From the NCBI GenBank assembly GCA_037441725.1, contig JBBIRT010000063.1, positions 1-18,596 on the forward strand: a stretch of DNA of 18,596 bases, in the 5' to 3' direction. Of the stretch, positions 1-7,410 are shown piece after piece; position 1 is the first letter of the stretch, and the number at the start of each line of letters is the position of its first letter. Below the pieces are notes generated by a model, which worked only from the letters and a program-made list of their open reading frames with translations, made no database searches and was not told the origin of the DNA. This DNA comes from JBBIRT01 sp037441725 (GTDB lineage Bacteria; Desulfobacterota; BSN033; UBA1163). The position numbers and the translations under genes were made by a program.

Positions 1-123
1 TTTATAAAATTTTCGGAGATATTCCTGCCTGATTCTAATAGGGTTCCCCACTTCATGATGCATTACTGATTGAGCATGTCAGTTTGTCCCTATTGAGTGA
101 ATGATCTGGCAAAAAGGAAGAAA

Positions 124-1008
124 TTATAGGAGGCCCCTGAGTCGAGGGTCCAGGGCATCTCTCAGGCCATCACCGACCATATTAAAACCAAATACCACAA
201 GCATAATGGCTCCACCAGGCCCCAAACACAACTCTGGATTGCTGAGGAGGAACTTATAACCATCATTTACCATGCTTCCCCATGCAGGGGTAGGGGGGGA
301 GATCCCGACCCCCAGAAAGCTAAGGCCTGCTTCTGCAAGGATGGTGGCTCCTAACCCTACGGTAAGCATCACCAGAAGGGGTTGAAAGGTATTAGGGATG
401 ATGTGCCTCAGCATGATCCGCAAATTATTGGCACCCATCGAGCGGGCTGCCAATATATAATCGTTTTGTTTGCAGGACATGACAACACCGCACATCATAC
501 GAGTGGGTGCTGGGATGATCGCAATAGAGAGGGAGATGATCACATTTTTGATACCACCACCCAGCAATGCGGCAATCAGTAAGGCCAGCATCAACATAGG
601 AAAGGCCATTAAAGCATCAATGAACCTCATTATTAATTGGTAGGTGAGACCCCCAAAATATGCAGCGATTAAACCCAAAGACATCCCGATCACTGCCGCA
701 ATACTAATAGTGATGATGCCAATCATCAGCGAAACCTGTGAGCCGTAGATCACTCGACTGAACGTATCCCGACCCAATGAATCTGTGCCAAGATAATGTT
801 TAAAATTAGGGGATTGTAATTTATTTGGCATATCCATTTTAAAGGGATCATAAGGAGCCAATAGGGGAGCAAAAATGGCGGTTATGATAAGAAGGATAAT
901 AATGATAAGACCAATCACAGGAAGGGGCCGGCCAAAGAAGACAGATACCATCCGCTTGAGCTCACTATATTTAGCTGATCCTGGAGAGATTCCTTCTGGC
1001 ACAGTCAT
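124..1008 (-). CDS. dppC: ABC transporter permease, DppC/OppC family
   Basis: Inner-membrane permease of a peptide/nickel-type (family 5) ABC importer, 294 aa, the usual length for DppC. Seen: a short cytoplasmic N-terminus, a first membrane helix at about residues 30-50, the DppC signature LGTDSLGRD at 73-81, several further hydrophobic helices, and the cytoplasmic EAA loop (AARSMGANN...RHIIPN, about 185-206) that docks on the ATPase. The C-terminal block EAGLSFLGVG...WGSM is also typical. The ATG has AAGGA only 2 nt upstream, so the start is not certain. A 133-nt gap separates it from the DppB-like gene upstream. No ATPase gene (DppD/DppF type) appears; since the operon reads toward position 1, it may lie beyond the left edge. 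The symbol is family-level; the substrate is not shown by the sequence and need not be a dipeptide. Confidence 0.93.
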   Translation of the reverse strand: MTVPEGISPGSAKYSELKRMVSVFFGRPLPVIGLIIIILLIITAIFAPLLAPYDPFKMDMPNKLQSPNFKHYLGTDSLGRDTFSRVIYGSQVSLMIGIITISIAAVIGMSLGLIAAYFGGLTYQLIMRFIDALMAFPMLMLALLIAALLGGGIKNVIISLSIAIIPAPTRMMCGVVMSCKQNDYILAARSMGANNLRIMLRHIIPNTFQPLLVMLTVGLGATILAEAGLSFLGVGISPPTPAWGSMVNDGYKFLLSNPELCLGPGGAIMLVVFGFNMVGDGLRDALDPRLRGLL

Positions 1009-1141
1009 ATTCCTTTTCTCTGATTAGGAAGCTTCGCTGCCCGGAGTTGGGTTTTAAAAAATTGCAGTGGGGATGTGGTAATCCTCCTTTAAACGAATAT
1101 GGGGTTTAAGCCCCTTGTGAGTCATTTCGTTCTGAACCCTA

Positions 1142-2098
1142 TCAATCGAACCTAATCCTGGGATCAAGCCAGCCATATGAGATATCAACAATTAGATTCG
1201 CCAATACCACGACTATTCCTATTAAAAGGACAATAGCCTGAACCACCATGAAGTCCTGTTGTAACACGGATGAGGCCATTAGTCTTCCCAGACCAGGGAT
1301 ATTAAAAACAGTCTCAATGAGTACTGATCCACCAAAAATGACACTTACCTGAAGGCCCATGACTGTAATGACTGGAATGAGTGCATTTTTAATGGCATGC
1401 CTTATGATGATAATCAACTCCCCCAGGCCTTTCGCCCAAGCCGTACGAATATAATCCTGCTTGATGACTTCGAGCATGGATGAGCGGGTCTGGCGGCACT
1501 GGGCAGCGATGGTGAAAAGGGACATACAAAAGATCGGCATGATCATCTGTTTGGTACTTAGCCAGAAATCATTGAAAGGGGAGGTGTAACCACCAGTAGG
1601 AAGCCATTTTAATTGAAGGGATAATAGATAGATTAGCAAGATCCCTGCCAAGAAAGCAGGGATAGTAATTCCTATGTTTGCGAGAAATGTAATTATGGTG
1701 TCCATCCATTTCCCTCGTCTCAGGGCGCAGACCACCCCAAAGAAAATACCTAAAAAATTGCCTAAAAGGAAGGCCGAAATGCCCAAATGCATTGTGATTG
1801 GTATTCGCTCTTTGATGAGAGAGCCGACAGGGGTGTCATAAAAAATGGATAATCCTAAATCTCCATTCAGGACATGACCTACCCAATCCACATATTGTAA
1901 GAGTAAATTCTTATCCAGACCAAACTTATGTCTCATTTCCTGTATCTGATCAGAGGTCATCTGACCCATTTCACCTGCGCTCAGGTACAATATGAGTGGA
2001 TCACCAGGTAAAAGTCTCATCACCAGAAATACAATCAAGGTAATTAATAAGATGGTGATAAGACCGATCAATAAACGCCGAATGATGTAGGCTGTCAC
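1142..2098 (-). CDS. dppB: ABC transporter permease, DppB/OppB family
   Basis: Partner permease of the importer, 318 aa, close to the normal DppB length. Seen: an N-terminal membrane helix (about 8-28) followed by the family motif MRLLPGDPL. A periplasmic segment then follows with GLDKNLLLQYVDW and LNGDLGLSI, about five more hydrophobic helices, and an EAA-type loop (RTAWAKGLGE...RHAIKNALIPV). The C-terminus YGWLDPRIRFD is the standard family ending. The start is GTG at 2098 with AGGGA about 7 nt upstream. It follows the binding-protein gene after 191 nt that hold a stem-loop, and precedes the DppC-like gene. It forms the heterodimeric channel with the DppC-like protein. The symbol is family-level. 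Confidence 0.93.
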   Translation of the reverse strand: MTAYIIRRLLIGLITILLITLIVFLVMRLLPGDPLILYLSAGEMGQMTSDQIQEMRHKFGLDKNLLLQYVDWVGHVLNGDLGLSIFYDTPVGSLIKERIPITMHLGISAFLLGNFLGIFFGVVCALRRGKWMDTIITFLANIGITIPAFLAGILLIYLLSLQLKWLPTGGYTSPFNDFWLSTKQMIMPIFCMSLFTIAAQCRQTRSSMLEVIKQDYIRTAWAKGLGELIIIIRHAIKNALIPVITVMGLQVSVIFGGSVLIETVFNIPGLGRLMASSVLQQDFMVVQAIVLLIGIVVVLANLIVDISYGWLDPRIRFD

Positions 2099-2186
2099 TT
2101 TAAATCCCTATTTTATCTATTTCCATAGGAATGGGGACATCCATGAGACTAATGATTCTTTTTTTTAATGAGCTTGCTATTAAAAA

Positions 2187-2242
2187 GATATGGGCGGGAC
2201 CCATTTGTTTCACTCCTCTTCCAAATCGCCCCGCCCTTTTTA
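2187..2242 (-). terminator. Intercistronic stem-loop between binding protein and permease genes
   Basis: Read on the minus strand, GGGCGGG pairs with CCCGCCC (plus-strand arms 2230-2236 and 2192-2198). Inside it ATTTG pairs with CAAAT (plus-strand arms 2222-2226 and 2203-2207) around a 14-nt loop. An A-run precedes the stem and ATATCTTTTT follows it. The position, directly after the binding-protein stop, fits a partial terminator or a 3'-end-stabilising hairpin that keeps binding-protein mRNA in excess over permease mRNA, as in many ABC operons. The pairing is seen; the role is inferred. Confidence 0.6.
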
Positions 2243-2289
2243 AGAATTCAGCTATTCAACCCTGTTAAGGGATAATTCAATTAGCCCGA

Positions 2290-3855
2290 TTATTTTTTCT
2301 TCTTAATCCAGATATCTGCCGACTCCCACCAGCCACTTGTATTATTGGAGTGAAACCAGTAATTATGGATTTGATCTTTGTTGCGGACATAAAGTGAATT
2401 GGTGGCAGCCAAAGGAATCGCAATACTTTCGTCATATATTATTTTGACTATTTCCATGAGCAGGTGGTCCCTTTTCGCATCATCCTGTTCATTAGCCAGC
2501 TTTTCCCACTTATCCTGCCAACCTCGTGGTCGATAGAAGCTCACAAAGTTATAGGGGTCACCCCAGCGAGCGAGATAGTTTACCAGGTTAGCAGGTTGAG
2601 GGAAGCCGGGGTAAAGAATTCCCTTCCACCCTTTTTGCTGAAGCTCAGTAATCCTGGGAAGGGTAGCCACATCAACAGTCACCTCAATCCCCACCTCTTT
2701 TAGATAAGTGACCACTGCATCGATAATATCCTTGCGGCCCCTTACATCCGTGATAAACGCTGTTTTAAACCCATTGGGATAGCCTGCCTCAGCCAGTAAC
2801 TGTTTTGCCTTTGCCACATTATACTCATAAGGCTTTAGCGATGGGTCATACCATGGGTTATTGGGTTCAGCCATCTGATATGTAAGTCCGTATAATCCCA
2901 TCCCAATCCCCTGCACAAAGCCTGATCTGTCCAAGGCGTATTCCAATGCCTTCCGTACCCTTTTATCAGCGAAGGGAGAATCGGGGTTGTTCCCGTCAGG
3001 AATGATACTATGGATCCAAGTTAATCCCTGAGGTCCGGCGTCATAACCTTCTTTTCTCAACTGCAGGACATCTACAGGCTCGATGGGCGCCACGATATGG
3101 ACCTCACCTGCCTTAAAGGCCATCAACATTGCTGTTGAATCTTTAATACATCTATAAGTGACCGAATCGATATAGGGTTTGCCTTTCTGCCAATAATGAG
3201 GGTTTTTTACAGCCTTGACAAACTCGTCCCGCTTCCAGCTATGGAATTTGAATGGACCTGTCCCAACGGCCCTCTCCTCAGGGGTCTTTTTAGATTTCAT
3301 TGCTGTGGGTGATGAGATCTGCCCAATCACGGTTTGAGCTAAACGGAGCAAAAGGGTTTGATCATAAGCTGTAAGATTCAGGCGAAGGGTGTGAGCGTCA
3401 ATAAGGTCATAGGAGGAAATCTTCTTCAGAACGAAAGAGCCAGGAAGATTTGCTGCGAGGGATTGTTCAAGGTTATATTTCACTGCTTCGGCATCGAAGT
3501 CTGTGCCATCATGGAACTTGATCCCTTTTCGTAAATAAAAAGTAATGCTCTTCTTGTCAGGACTGATTTTCCATGACTCAGCCAGCCAGCCAAAAAGCCT
3601 TCCATTCTCATCGGTTCTGATCAACGGTTCAAAAATTGGATAAACGATCGAAGGTGAGTTTGCATCAATATGTGAGCCCATGTTCGGTATCCCAAGGGTT
3701 GAGGCCCAAATGAAGTCGCCTCCAAATTGCTCTGGAGGGGTCACCTTCCAAGCACCTGGCGGAAGGACAGTAGCCTGGGCAGGTCGGTTCCAATTCACCA
3801 TCATGAGGCTGCATGTAATAGATAGGATTAAAGTCATGAATGAAATTTTTTTCAT
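2290..3855 (-). CDS. ABC transporter substrate-binding protein, SBP family 5 (peptide type)
   Basis: Periplasmic binding protein that delivers substrate to the DppB/DppC-like permeases. 521 aa, normal for SBP_bac_5. Seen: a Sec signal peptide (MKK, hydrophobic core to about residue 20, cleavage likely after AQA at 26-28). No lipobox precedes Cys15, so it is probably soluble. Family landmarks are LAESWKISPD with LRKGIKFHDG (91-117), GTGPFKFHSW (198-207) and the C-terminal lobe ending in a Lys-rich tail. The ATG at 3855 has AGGTGATC upstream, a near-perfect match to the anti-Shine-Dalgarno. It is first in its operon, with its own promoter at 4029-4056 and a leader of roughly 165 nt. The ligand cannot be read from sequence; peptides, opines, or other amphipathic solutes are possible. 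Confidence 0.92.
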   Translation of the reverse strand: MKKISFMTLILSITCSLMMVNWNRPAQATVLPPGAWKVTPPEQFGGDFIWASTLGIPNMGSHIDANSPSIVYPIFEPLIRTDENGRLFGWLAESWKISPDKKSITFYLRKGIKFHDGTDFDAEAVKYNLEQSLAANLPGSFVLKKISSYDLIDAHTLRLNLTAYDQTLLLRLAQTVIGQISSPTAMKSKKTPEERAVGTGPFKFHSWKRDEFVKAVKNPHYWQKGKPYIDSVTYRCIKDSTAMLMAFKAGEVHIVAPIEPVDVLQLRKEGYDAGPQGLTWIHSIIPDGNNPDSPFADKRVRKALEYALDRSGFVQGIGMGLYGLTYQMAEPNNPWYDPSLKPYEYNVAKAKQLLAEAGYPNGFKTAFITDVRGRKDIIDAVVTYLKEVGIEVTVDVATLPRITELQQKGWKGILYPGFPQPANLVNYLARWGDPYNFVSFYRPRGWQDKWEKLANEQDDAKRDHLLMEIVKIIYDESIAIPLAATNSLYVRNKDQIHNYWFHSNNTSGWWESADIWIKKKK

Positions 3856-4028
3856 AGGATCACCTCTTTTCTGAAGATCGCAAAAAAATAATTTATTTCT
3901 CCTTTTTTATGGACCTCTGCCAACTCCTAATAATTAAAATAAACCACCTCCTTTCCTCTTAAAATTGATATGAATCTCCAACTTTTTTTCTAAGTAATTA
4001 GATTTTTGCCCCCACACGCATGAAATAA

Positions 4029-4056
4029 TTTATATGAGCCTCCTCTTAATTGTCAA
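4029..4056 (-). promoter_or_regulatory. Sigma70-type promoter for the ABC importer operon
   Basis: On the minus strand TTGACA (plus 4051-4056) is followed after 16 nt by TATAAA (plus 4029-4034), a near-consensus housekeeping promoter directed at the binding-protein gene. Transcription should start near 4022, giving a leader of about 165 nt that contains an extra SD-like AAAGGAGGTGG (plus 3944-3954) with no start codon after it. The promoter ends only 16 nt from the left end of the miniature element. Confidence 0.65.
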
Positions 4057-4072
4057 GAGAATTCATAATCTT

Positions 4073-4098
4073 GGGGTCAGGTCTCAACTCTTGACATC
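4073..4098 (+). repeat. Left terminal inverted repeat of the miniature element
   Basis: Pairs with 4335-4360: 16 outer bases match perfectly, then a 2-base mismatch, then TTGACA/TGTCAA matched, then one mismatch and a final match. The inner TTGACA could also serve as a -35 box. Confidence 0.8.
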
Positions 4099-4117
4099 GA
4101 TTTGATATTGTGATAAG
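4091..4117 (+). promoter_or_regulatory. Putative rightward promoter carried by the element
   Basis: A consensus -35 TTGACA (4091-4096) inside the terminal repeat is followed after 15 nt by GATAAG (4112-4117; 4 of 6 to TATAAT) with an upstream TGT that makes an extended -10 (TGn). It would transcribe the transposase remnant and the arginase-family gene. The spacer is at the short end of the accepted range, so this is tentative. Confidence 0.4.
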
Positions 4118-4146
4118 GGAGGTAAAAATATTTTGGGGAGATCGGC

Positions 4147-4356
4147 TTGGCAGGACCCCTGGGGATTGAGTTTCCAAATGCCTTTTATCATGTGACCTCC
4201 TGGGGAAACGAACAACGGGGATTTGTGGCGAAGGGGATAACTATGAGGATGATGACTCAGATGAGCAGGAGATTTAGAGAGGTGATCAAGAGGGAAAAGG
4301 GGATAAGAAAACCCCTTGAAGGCCTAAAGGAGAAGCTGTCAAATGTTGAGACCTGA
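4147..4356 (+). pseudogene. Internally deleted REP-associated tyrosine transposase (RAYT/Y1_Tnp) remnant
   Basis: The first ~25 residues (MAGPLGIEFPNAFYHVTSWG then NEQR) match the conserved RAYT N-terminus, normally of the form MARPLRIEFPGALYHV-SRGNERR. The last ~30 (MSRRFREVI...LEGLKEKLSNVET) match the RAYT C-terminal helix, which commonly ends in SHVKT or NVQT. The roughly 200 residues between, including the HUH metal site and the catalytic tyrosine, are missing, yet the two ends are joined in frame. No transposition activity is possible. The start is TTG at 4147 with GGGGAG 6 nt upstream. The stop overlaps the ATG at 4343 of the next gene by 14 nt, so translation of the remnant could couple to it. 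Substitutions at normally conserved Arg positions (G3, G6, W19) suggest decay. Confidence 0.75.
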
Positions 4357-4360
4357 CCCC
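4335..4360 (-). repeat. Right terminal inverted repeat of the miniature element
   Basis: Inverted copy of 4073-4098 (23 of 26 positions). It contains the ATG at 4343 used by the downstream arginase-family gene and the stop codon of the transposase remnant (4354-4356), so the repeat is translated in two frames. Confidence 0.8.
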
Positions 4361-5383
4361 TTAAAAAAATTATTTGGGGTGGCGTTGGATGTTGCAGATG
4401 ATCCCTGGAGCCTTCAACTAAAATGGGCGGCTATGACATCAACTCAGAAAGGAGGAGGGGGCTTCTACTCGGATCCTTATGAGGCTATTGCCGATGTGTT
4501 ATCAGGATATCCTAATCTTGAGTTTAAAGGAAAATTTCCAATTCCTTCCTGGCAGGGGCCAAGACCGCTTCCTACCGATGCTCACCTGGTTACTAGGGAG
4601 AATTTCCAACAATTTGTAACCTTGGGTGGCCTGCTTAAAACAACCAACCATTTAAAAGATTTTGTTGAAGAAAATATTTTTCCTGGGATGCCCATTATGA
4701 TTGGTATTGATCACTCAGCCACCGGAGGAGTGATATCAGCCCTCTCCAAAAGGTACGATCCCGAGAAGCTTAGCATTGTGGTTTTGGATCAGCATTTTGA
4801 TGCCATCCCCCTTTCTTTGCGATTAGATGGATTATTTAAAAATTGGTCACCATTATTGGAAAAAAATGGGATAGATCAATACTGTTGTGGAAATTTTTTA
4901 GCACATCTGATCGAGGCAGAGATTGTGTTACCCGAACATTTATTATTGATTGGGGTAGCTGATTATCCAGGGTCAAAGAGAGATCCTTCGTTGATAAAAT
5001 TCAGAGAGCGTTACCTAAGTTTAGAAAAGCAGGGATGCAGGTTCTATCCCTTATCGAACTTCAGAGGGAATTACAAAAGATCATTAACCCAATTTATTTA
5101 TCGACGGATTCAAACTCCCTATGTCTACGTTAGCTTAGATCTCGATGTAGGATCTTACTCATGCATCAACGCTGCACGCTATATGGATGGACCTGGAATC
5201 AACCAAGAAAATTTGTTAGACATTGCAAAGATTCTTGCGGATGGAAATCGAAAGGGGTATTTTTCATTGGTCGGTTTTGATATCATGGAATTTAATCTCC
5301 ACTTCCTTGAAATTGAGACAGTGGATGGCGAGCGAGATTTGACACTTTCTTTGGTTTGTGATTTTATTAAGACACTCGTTTAA
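4343..5383 (+). CDS. Arginase/agmatinase/formiminoglutamase-family (ureohydrolase) protein, divergent
   Basis: 346 aa. All six metal ligands of the ureohydrolase fold can be placed: His124 in GIDHS (normally GGDHS), Asp149, His151 and Asp153 in DQHFD (normally DAHxD), and Asp266 and Asp268 in SLDLD. Glu316 in GFDIMEFN matches the arginase DIMEVN glutamate that contacts the guanidinium group. A dinuclear Mn-type hydrolase of a guanidino or related C-N substrate is therefore likely, but the substrate is unknown. The long N-terminal part (about 40-115) and GSYSC after the last ligands (usually xDPxx) differ from classical arginases. The ATG with AAAGGAG 10 nt upstream lies inside the miniature element, so residues 1-6 or so are element-encoded. 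GTG at 4379 or TTG at 4385 are alternatives with poor ribosome sites. A 216-aa protein follows after 42 nt, probably co-transcribed. Confidence 0.8.
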   Translation: MLRPDPLKKLFGVALDVADDPWSLQLKWAAMTSTQKGGGGFYSDPYEAIADVLSGYPNLEFKGKFPIPSWQGPRPLPTDAHLVTRENFQQFVTLGGLLKTTNHLKDFVEENIFPGMPIMIGIDHSATGGVISALSKRYDPEKLSIVVLDQHFDAIPLSLRLDGLFKNWSPLLEKNGIDQYCCGNFLAHLIEAEIVLPEHLLLIGVADYPGSKRDPSLIKFRERYLSLEKQGCRFYPLSNFRGNYKRSLTQFIYRRIQTPYVYVSLDLDVGSYSCINAARYMDGPGINQENLLDIAKILADGNRKGYFSLVGFDIMEFNLHFLEIETVDGERDLTLSLVCDFIKTLV

Positions 5384-5425
5384 ACTTCATGAAACAGATC
5401 ACCTGAATTAAAGGAGGGATCGCCA

Positions 5426-6076
5426 ATGCCATTTAAAGTGAGAGGGAGGTTGGTTGGATTTGCAAATGATGTTGAGAATTTTCCTTGTCATTTCGATTAC
5501 CAGATTGGTGAAGAATTTACCTATGATGGAGAGAGGATTGAAGGAAGGATTTGCCCTGGAGTATTACTCACTATGGTGCCGACCCTTTGGCATACCTTTT
5601 TCTTAGGAAGCAGGGTCTATGAAAGGATTATCTTTAGATATTCAGGATTAAGTCTGAAAGACCCAAGCATGAAGATCTATGATGGGATTGGGTTCCGTCC
5701 TCTCAAGAAACCCCCTGAGGGCGCTGGAGAAAAGGCAAAAATTGTTGTCTCCCCTGAACGTCCAACTGGTTTGAAGGGAGGAGCGGGATTTGCCTGTGCG
5801 GATTGCAGGACTTCAGCTTACTTTATCGTTGAACCCTATGATTTAGCCAGTGGGGGGTATACTTTGCCTTATTACCGAAGAGAGATAAGCATATTTGAAA
5901 AGATCAAGAAGGAACCTGGAATGACAGCGGAAGAGATTCTGAGTAAATTTTCAGAGTGGGAGAGGGAAGAAATCTACCCCCCACTTTCAATGGTGAATGT
6001 TAAACTGATGCTCGATGAGCTGGCAGAGGTCAATTATATTGAACTTCGAGAGGGAAGGGCCTATCCTAAGAGATGA
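5426..6076 (+). CDS. Uncharacterised 216-aa protein, TIGR04076-like N-terminus with possible winged-helix C-terminus
   Basis: Not confidently recognised. Residues 18-65 (FPCHFDYQIGEEFTYDGERI, then RICPGVL) recall the TIGR04076 family pattern CxxGHKVGDEF...CP, though the first motif is altered. A Cys pair CADC at 124-127 plus Cys21 and Cys43 could bind metal or form disulfides. The last ~65 residues (helix ISIFEKIKKEPGMTAEEIL, a second helical stretch, then MLDELAEVNYIELREGRAY) look like a winged-helix unit of the kind used for DNA binding or protein contacts. There is no signal peptide or membrane helix. The ATG has AAAGGAGGG about 9 nt upstream. It lies 42 nt after the arginase-family gene on the same strand and may be its functional partner or a regulator. 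Confidence 0.6.
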   Translation: MPFKVRGRLVGFANDVENFPCHFDYQIGEEFTYDGERIEGRICPGVLLTMVPTLWHTFFLGSRVYERIIFRYSGLSLKDPSMKIYDGIGFRPLKKPPEGAGEKAKIVVSPERPTGLKGGAGFACADCRTSAYFIVEPYDLASGGYTLPYYRREISIFEKIKKEPGMTAEEILSKFSEWEREEIYPPLSMVNVKLMLDELAEVNYIELREGRAYPKR

Positions 6077-6083
6077 TTGAGTT

Positions 6084-6121
6084 GATAATATCCAAAAGGA
6101 TTGAATCATTTGGATATCATC
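6084..6121. terminator. Inverted repeat between convergent genes, possible weak bidirectional terminator
   Basis: ATATCCAAA (6088-6096) and TTTGGATAT (6109-6117) pair perfectly around 12 nt, and GAT/ATC extends the stem past one mismatch. It sits between the stop of the 216-aa gene and the last codons of DctM. It is AT-rich and lacks a clear T-tract on either side, so termination is a guess. Confidence 0.35.
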
Positions 6122-7410
6122 ATTTCAGGTAGGAAGGTTGAAAGGGAAGGGATGGCGATCAGAAGGGCAACATGGCATAGATCAGCGATCACAAAAGGGA
6201 TGACTCCTTTATAAAGCGTACCAATCGGGACATCGACCACCCCAGCCAGGCCAAACAGATTCATTCCAAACGGGGGTGTGACCAACCCTATCTCGATCAT
6301 CCTCACCATGATCACACTATACCAGATAGGACTAAAACCAAAGGCAATCATTGTGGGAAAAATAATAGGGATCGTTACAATCATGATTGCATAGATGTCA
6401 AAAATCATCCCGAGAATGATATACATGATGATAATGATAGTTAAAATGATGTATTTGTTTAGCCCCAGACCCACAATCCATTCACTTGCCACAAAGGGAA
6501 TCCTGGTGACCGCAAGAAATTGATTGAAGATAAAAGCGCCTAAGATTAAAGCGATCATCATGGCCGAGGTTTTGGCTGTATCCAGCAAACACGCATAAAA
6601 GGTTTTTCCTGTTAGTTGTCTTCGGGATAGACTTATTATTAAGGCGCCAAATGCACCAATTCCTCCAGCTTCAGTAGGGGTGAAAACCCCTCCATAAATT
6701 CCGCCAATCACAAGAACAAAGAGTAAAAGCACAGGCCAAGAAAGTTTAAGGGATCCTAATTTTTGCCGAAGAGGTATTGGGGGGGTTGGCGGGGCCAACT
6801 GAGGATTAAATTTGCAGAGAAGGTAGATTGTCATCATATAAAAAATTACTTCCAGGATTCCTGGGATGATGCCTGCGATAAACAACTTCCCTATGGATAA
6901 TTGGGTTAGAATACCAACGAGGATAAACCCCATGCTTGGGGGAATAAGAATTCCCAATGTTCCACCGGCTGCAATAATTCCAACCGATAGTTTAGAATCG
7001 TAATTGTGTCGTTTCATTTCAGGGTAGGCTATTTTACCCATAGCCAGAGCTTCAGCCAAGCTGGAACCGCAACAGGCAGCAAAGATGCCACAGGCAACCG
7101 ATGTAGCCATAGCCAACCCCCCTCTAAATTGGCCTACCCATTTTCGTGCCAATTCATAGGCTTCTTTCCCAATATTACTGCGAGAGACGAAAGCACTCAT
7201 GAGGAGAAATAGAGGGGCTACTGCAAAGTCATAACTGCTGGCTCTTTCAAACGAGATAATCGCCAGGCTGGAGAGGGCAGGTTCAACCCCCATAATGATG
7301 GCCATCCCAACAAACCCTAAAAGGATTAAAACAAAGGCAACATTTACCCCTAATAATATCAGTAGGATCATGAGGGCAAAACCGGCCAATCCTGCTCCAA
7401 CTGGATTCAT
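6106..7410 (-). CDS. dctM: TRAP transporter large permease subunit, DctM family
   Basis: Inner-membrane ion-coupled translocation subunit of a TRAP importer, 434 aa, standard for DctM. Seen: an almost continuous run of hydrophobic helices, about 11-12, with the family blocks LFLLMSAFVSRSNIG, CGIFAACCGSSLAEALAMG and the hallmark GGTLGILIPPS, followed by FTPTEAGGIGAFGA and the C-terminal EIGLVTPPFGMN segment. Its ATG overlaps the DctQ stop (ATGA), so the two are translationally coupled. It is the last gene of the unit and converges with the 216-aa gene. TRAP systems import organic acids such as C4-dicarboxylates, keto acids and sialic acid. The symbol is family-level; the substrate is unknown. 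Confidence 0.93.
   Translation of the reverse strand: MNPVGAGLAGFALMILLILLGVNVAFVLILLGFVGMAIIMGVEPALSSLAIISFERASSYDFAVAPLFLLMSAFVSRSNIGKEAYELARKWVGQFRGGLAMATSVACGIFAACCGSSLAEALAMGKIAYPEMKRHNYDSKLSVGIIAAGGTLGILIPPSMGFILVGILTQLSIGKLFIAGIIPGILEVIFYMMTIYLLCKFNPQLAPPTPPIPLRQKLGSLKLSWPVLLLFVLVIGGIYGGVFTPTEAGGIGAFGALIISLSRRQLTGKTFYACLLDTAKTSAMMIALILGAFIFNQFLAVTRIPFVASEWIVGLGLNKYIILTIIIIMYIILGMIFDIYAIMIVTIPIIFPTMIAFGFSPIWYSVIMVRMIEIGLVTPPFGMNLFGLAGVVDVPIGTLYKGVIPFVIADLCHVALLIAIPSLSTFLPEMMISK

Larger units (their letters stand above)
4073..4360 (+). mobile_element. Miniature RAYT-derived element with 26-bp terminal inverted repeats
   Basis: The left end 4073-4098 (GGGGTCAGGTCTCAAC, then TTGACA) and the right end 4335-4360 are inverted copies matching at 23 of 26 positions. 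Between them lies a 69-codon remnant of a REP-associated tyrosine transposase. The outer motif with GGTCAGGTCTC is the sort of sequence that flanks RAYT genes in Deltaproteobacteria (from memory, not searched). The element is 288 bp, far too short for a full RAYT gene, so it is a non-autonomous deletion derivative that would need a transposase in trans. No target-site duplication was seen, as expected for this class. Confidence 0.75.

Noticed and set aside
1..123. Left-edge segment before the DppC-like stop
   Set aside because: No open frame or hairpin with support; it may be the intergenic region before the ATPase genes, but this cannot be seen.
1009..1141. 133-nt gap between the two permease genes with AAAGGAGG and a GGGGcttaaaCCCC mini-hairpin (minus strand)
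   Set aside because: The SD-like site is not followed by a start codon and the 4-bp stem is too short to support a function.
3944..3954. Second strong Shine-Dalgarno-like AAAGGAGGTGG in the leader of the binding-protein gene (minus strand)
   Set aside because: No ATG, GTG or TTG with an open frame follows at usable distance; the leader is AU-rich and no leader peptide can be supported.
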